A DNA stretch of 64,000 nt from JAHFUA01 sp963733935. Its GTDB lineage: Bacteria; Acidobacteriota; Terriglobia; Terriglobales; Acidobacteriaceae. Below the pieces are notes generated by a model that worked only from the letters and a program-made list of their open reading frames with translations, searched no databases and had not been told where the DNA came from. The position numbers and the translations under genes are program-made. Shown here in pieces: positions 63,441-64,000 of the stretch (its first letter is position 1; each line of letters opens with the position of its first letter). The stretch lies in assembly GCA_963733935.1 (NCBI GenBank), contig CAVTEQ010000015.1, positions 248,001-312,000 of the forward strand, in the 5' to 3' direction.

Positions 63441-64000
63441 ATGAGCGTCGCTGGGTTTGGACTGACACCGCAGGCTTTCATGAGCCCTCTACCGCAGGTG
63501 CAATTGGAGCAACCGTTGGAGACGTCGCGCCGCGAATCCGAGCTCGACGTAACGAATGCCCGGCTCAGGCTGCTCCTCGACCTGACAAAGAGCATGGTTG
63601 CCACCGTGGAGCTTAACAACGTCCTGAGAAAAGTGACGGTCGGCGCCCGGCGGGTCATGCGATCAGATGTTGCCGTTGTGGCCCTGCTGGATTCAGAGAC
63701 TGGCCGGTTGCACGCCAGCGCTTTCGACTTCTCAGAGGGCACGATGCTTGACGACGAAGCCGTGAACTCATCGGTGGAGATACAGGGCGCTCGTGTCTTC
63801 TCCACGGGCAAGCCCTGGGCGGGCCACGCCGGCGACCTTGTTCAGATCGGTGTGGAGGCTGATCCGAAATGGGCCGCGGCAGGTTTCCGCAATAGCTGCG
63901 TCCTGCCCCTCGCCACCCGGGATCAAGTTCTGGGCATTCTGGCACTCAGTAAGCGCGAGAGAACCGGCTACACCCAGGACGAAGTCGATTTCCTTGCGCA
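63441..64000 (+). CDS. sigma-54 activator with GAF domain, copy 2 (cut by window end)
   Basis: First 187 codons of a paralog of the 53075 gene. It starts MSVAGFGLT, has NARLRLLLDLTKSMVATVE and the GAF segments MRSDVAVVALLDSETGRL, FRNSCVLPLATRDQVLGILAL and GYTQDEVDFL. AGGAGG is eight bases before the ATG, and the bases from there through the first codons are almost the same as in copy 1, showing recent common origin. The AAA+ and HTH parts lie outside the window. Confidence 0.9.
   Translation, partial: MSVAGFGLTPQAFMSPLPQVQLEQPLETSRRESELDVTNARLRLLLDLTKSMVATVELNNVLRKVTVGARRVMRSDVAVVALLDSETGRLHASAFDFSEGTMLDDEAVNSSVEIQGARVFSTGKPWAGHAGDLVQIGVEADPKWAAAGFRNSCVLPLATRDQVLGILALSKRERTGYTQDEVDFLA

Noticed and set aside
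1..64000. tRNA, rRNA, CRISPR, riboswitch, insertion sequence or phage genes
   Set aside because: No cloverleaf with a GTTCRANYC arm, no repeat-spacer array, no transposase or integrase motif and no known riboswitch core was found by eye on either strand.

Overview
The window looks like a chromosomal segment of a soil-type Acidobacteriota (class Terriglobia is my best guess). This is inferred from moderately high GC content, long Oar-like TonB-dependent receptors with a carboxypeptidase-regulatory N-terminal domain, a Reg_prop/Y_Y_Y histidine kinase, a cytochrome b-c fusion with a Rieske protein and caa3 oxidase in one cluster, and several small exported proteins of a kind common in that phylum. 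No rRNA, tRNA, CRISPR array, phage or insertion sequence was seen.

Layout. 0-3.3 kb (+): tkt-rpiB-tal-HAD phosphatase, the non-oxidative pentose phosphate steps. 3.3-6.6 kb: a glycine-zipper exported protein, and an L,D-transpeptidase facing a MepK-like endopeptidase. 6.7-16.1 kb (-): a respiratory operon with caa3 oxidase subunits II, I and III, an unknown membrane protein, a diheme cytochrome c, Rieske protein, cytochrome b-c, CtaG, CtaB and a FUSC-type protein. 16.2-30.1 kb (-): maltoporin, FucP-type sugar permease, glucokinase, pgi, a DUF2090 aldolase-like protein, rpe, gnd, zwf, pgl, mutarotase and glgX. 31.3-41.2 kb (-): ackA, a phosphoglycerate-mutase-like phosphatase, glgP, pgm, malQ and a Gfo/Idh oxidoreductase, with a universal stress protein. 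41.3-43.4 kb: small exported proteins. 43.8-46.7 kb (+): a Cys-rich small protein, glgB and an HdeD-like protein. 46.9-48.8 kb (-): a decayed TonB receptor. 49.4-54.7 kb (+): two sigma-54 activators with a 51-residue protein and a STAS protein between them. 55.1-62.3 kb: an intact TonB receptor facing a two-component system. 62.4-64 kb (+): a DoxX-like protein and a second copy of the 51-residue protein / GAF activator module, cut by the window edge.

How it fits together (inference). Maltodextrins enter through the maltoporin and are broken down by GlgX/GlgP/MalQ/Pgm, or stored with GlgB. Glucose enters by the permease and glucokinase. Glucose-6-phosphate is oxidised through a nearly complete pentose phosphate pathway. 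The adjacent operon carries a bc complex and a caa3 oxidase for respiration, and acetate kinase offers a substrate-level ATP step.

Two things stand out. First, seven carbohydrate genes, and possibly one small gene, are broken by single-base frameshifts, and every one is repaired by removing one base. That pattern is more like insertion-biased sequencing error than gene decay. Second, the 49-64 kb region holds a regulatory system I do not recognise. A consensus-spaced sigma-54 promoter with an upstream 18-bp perfect palindrome drives a gene for a 51-residue protein, and that protein is duplicated 10 kb away beside a second copy of the same GAF activator.
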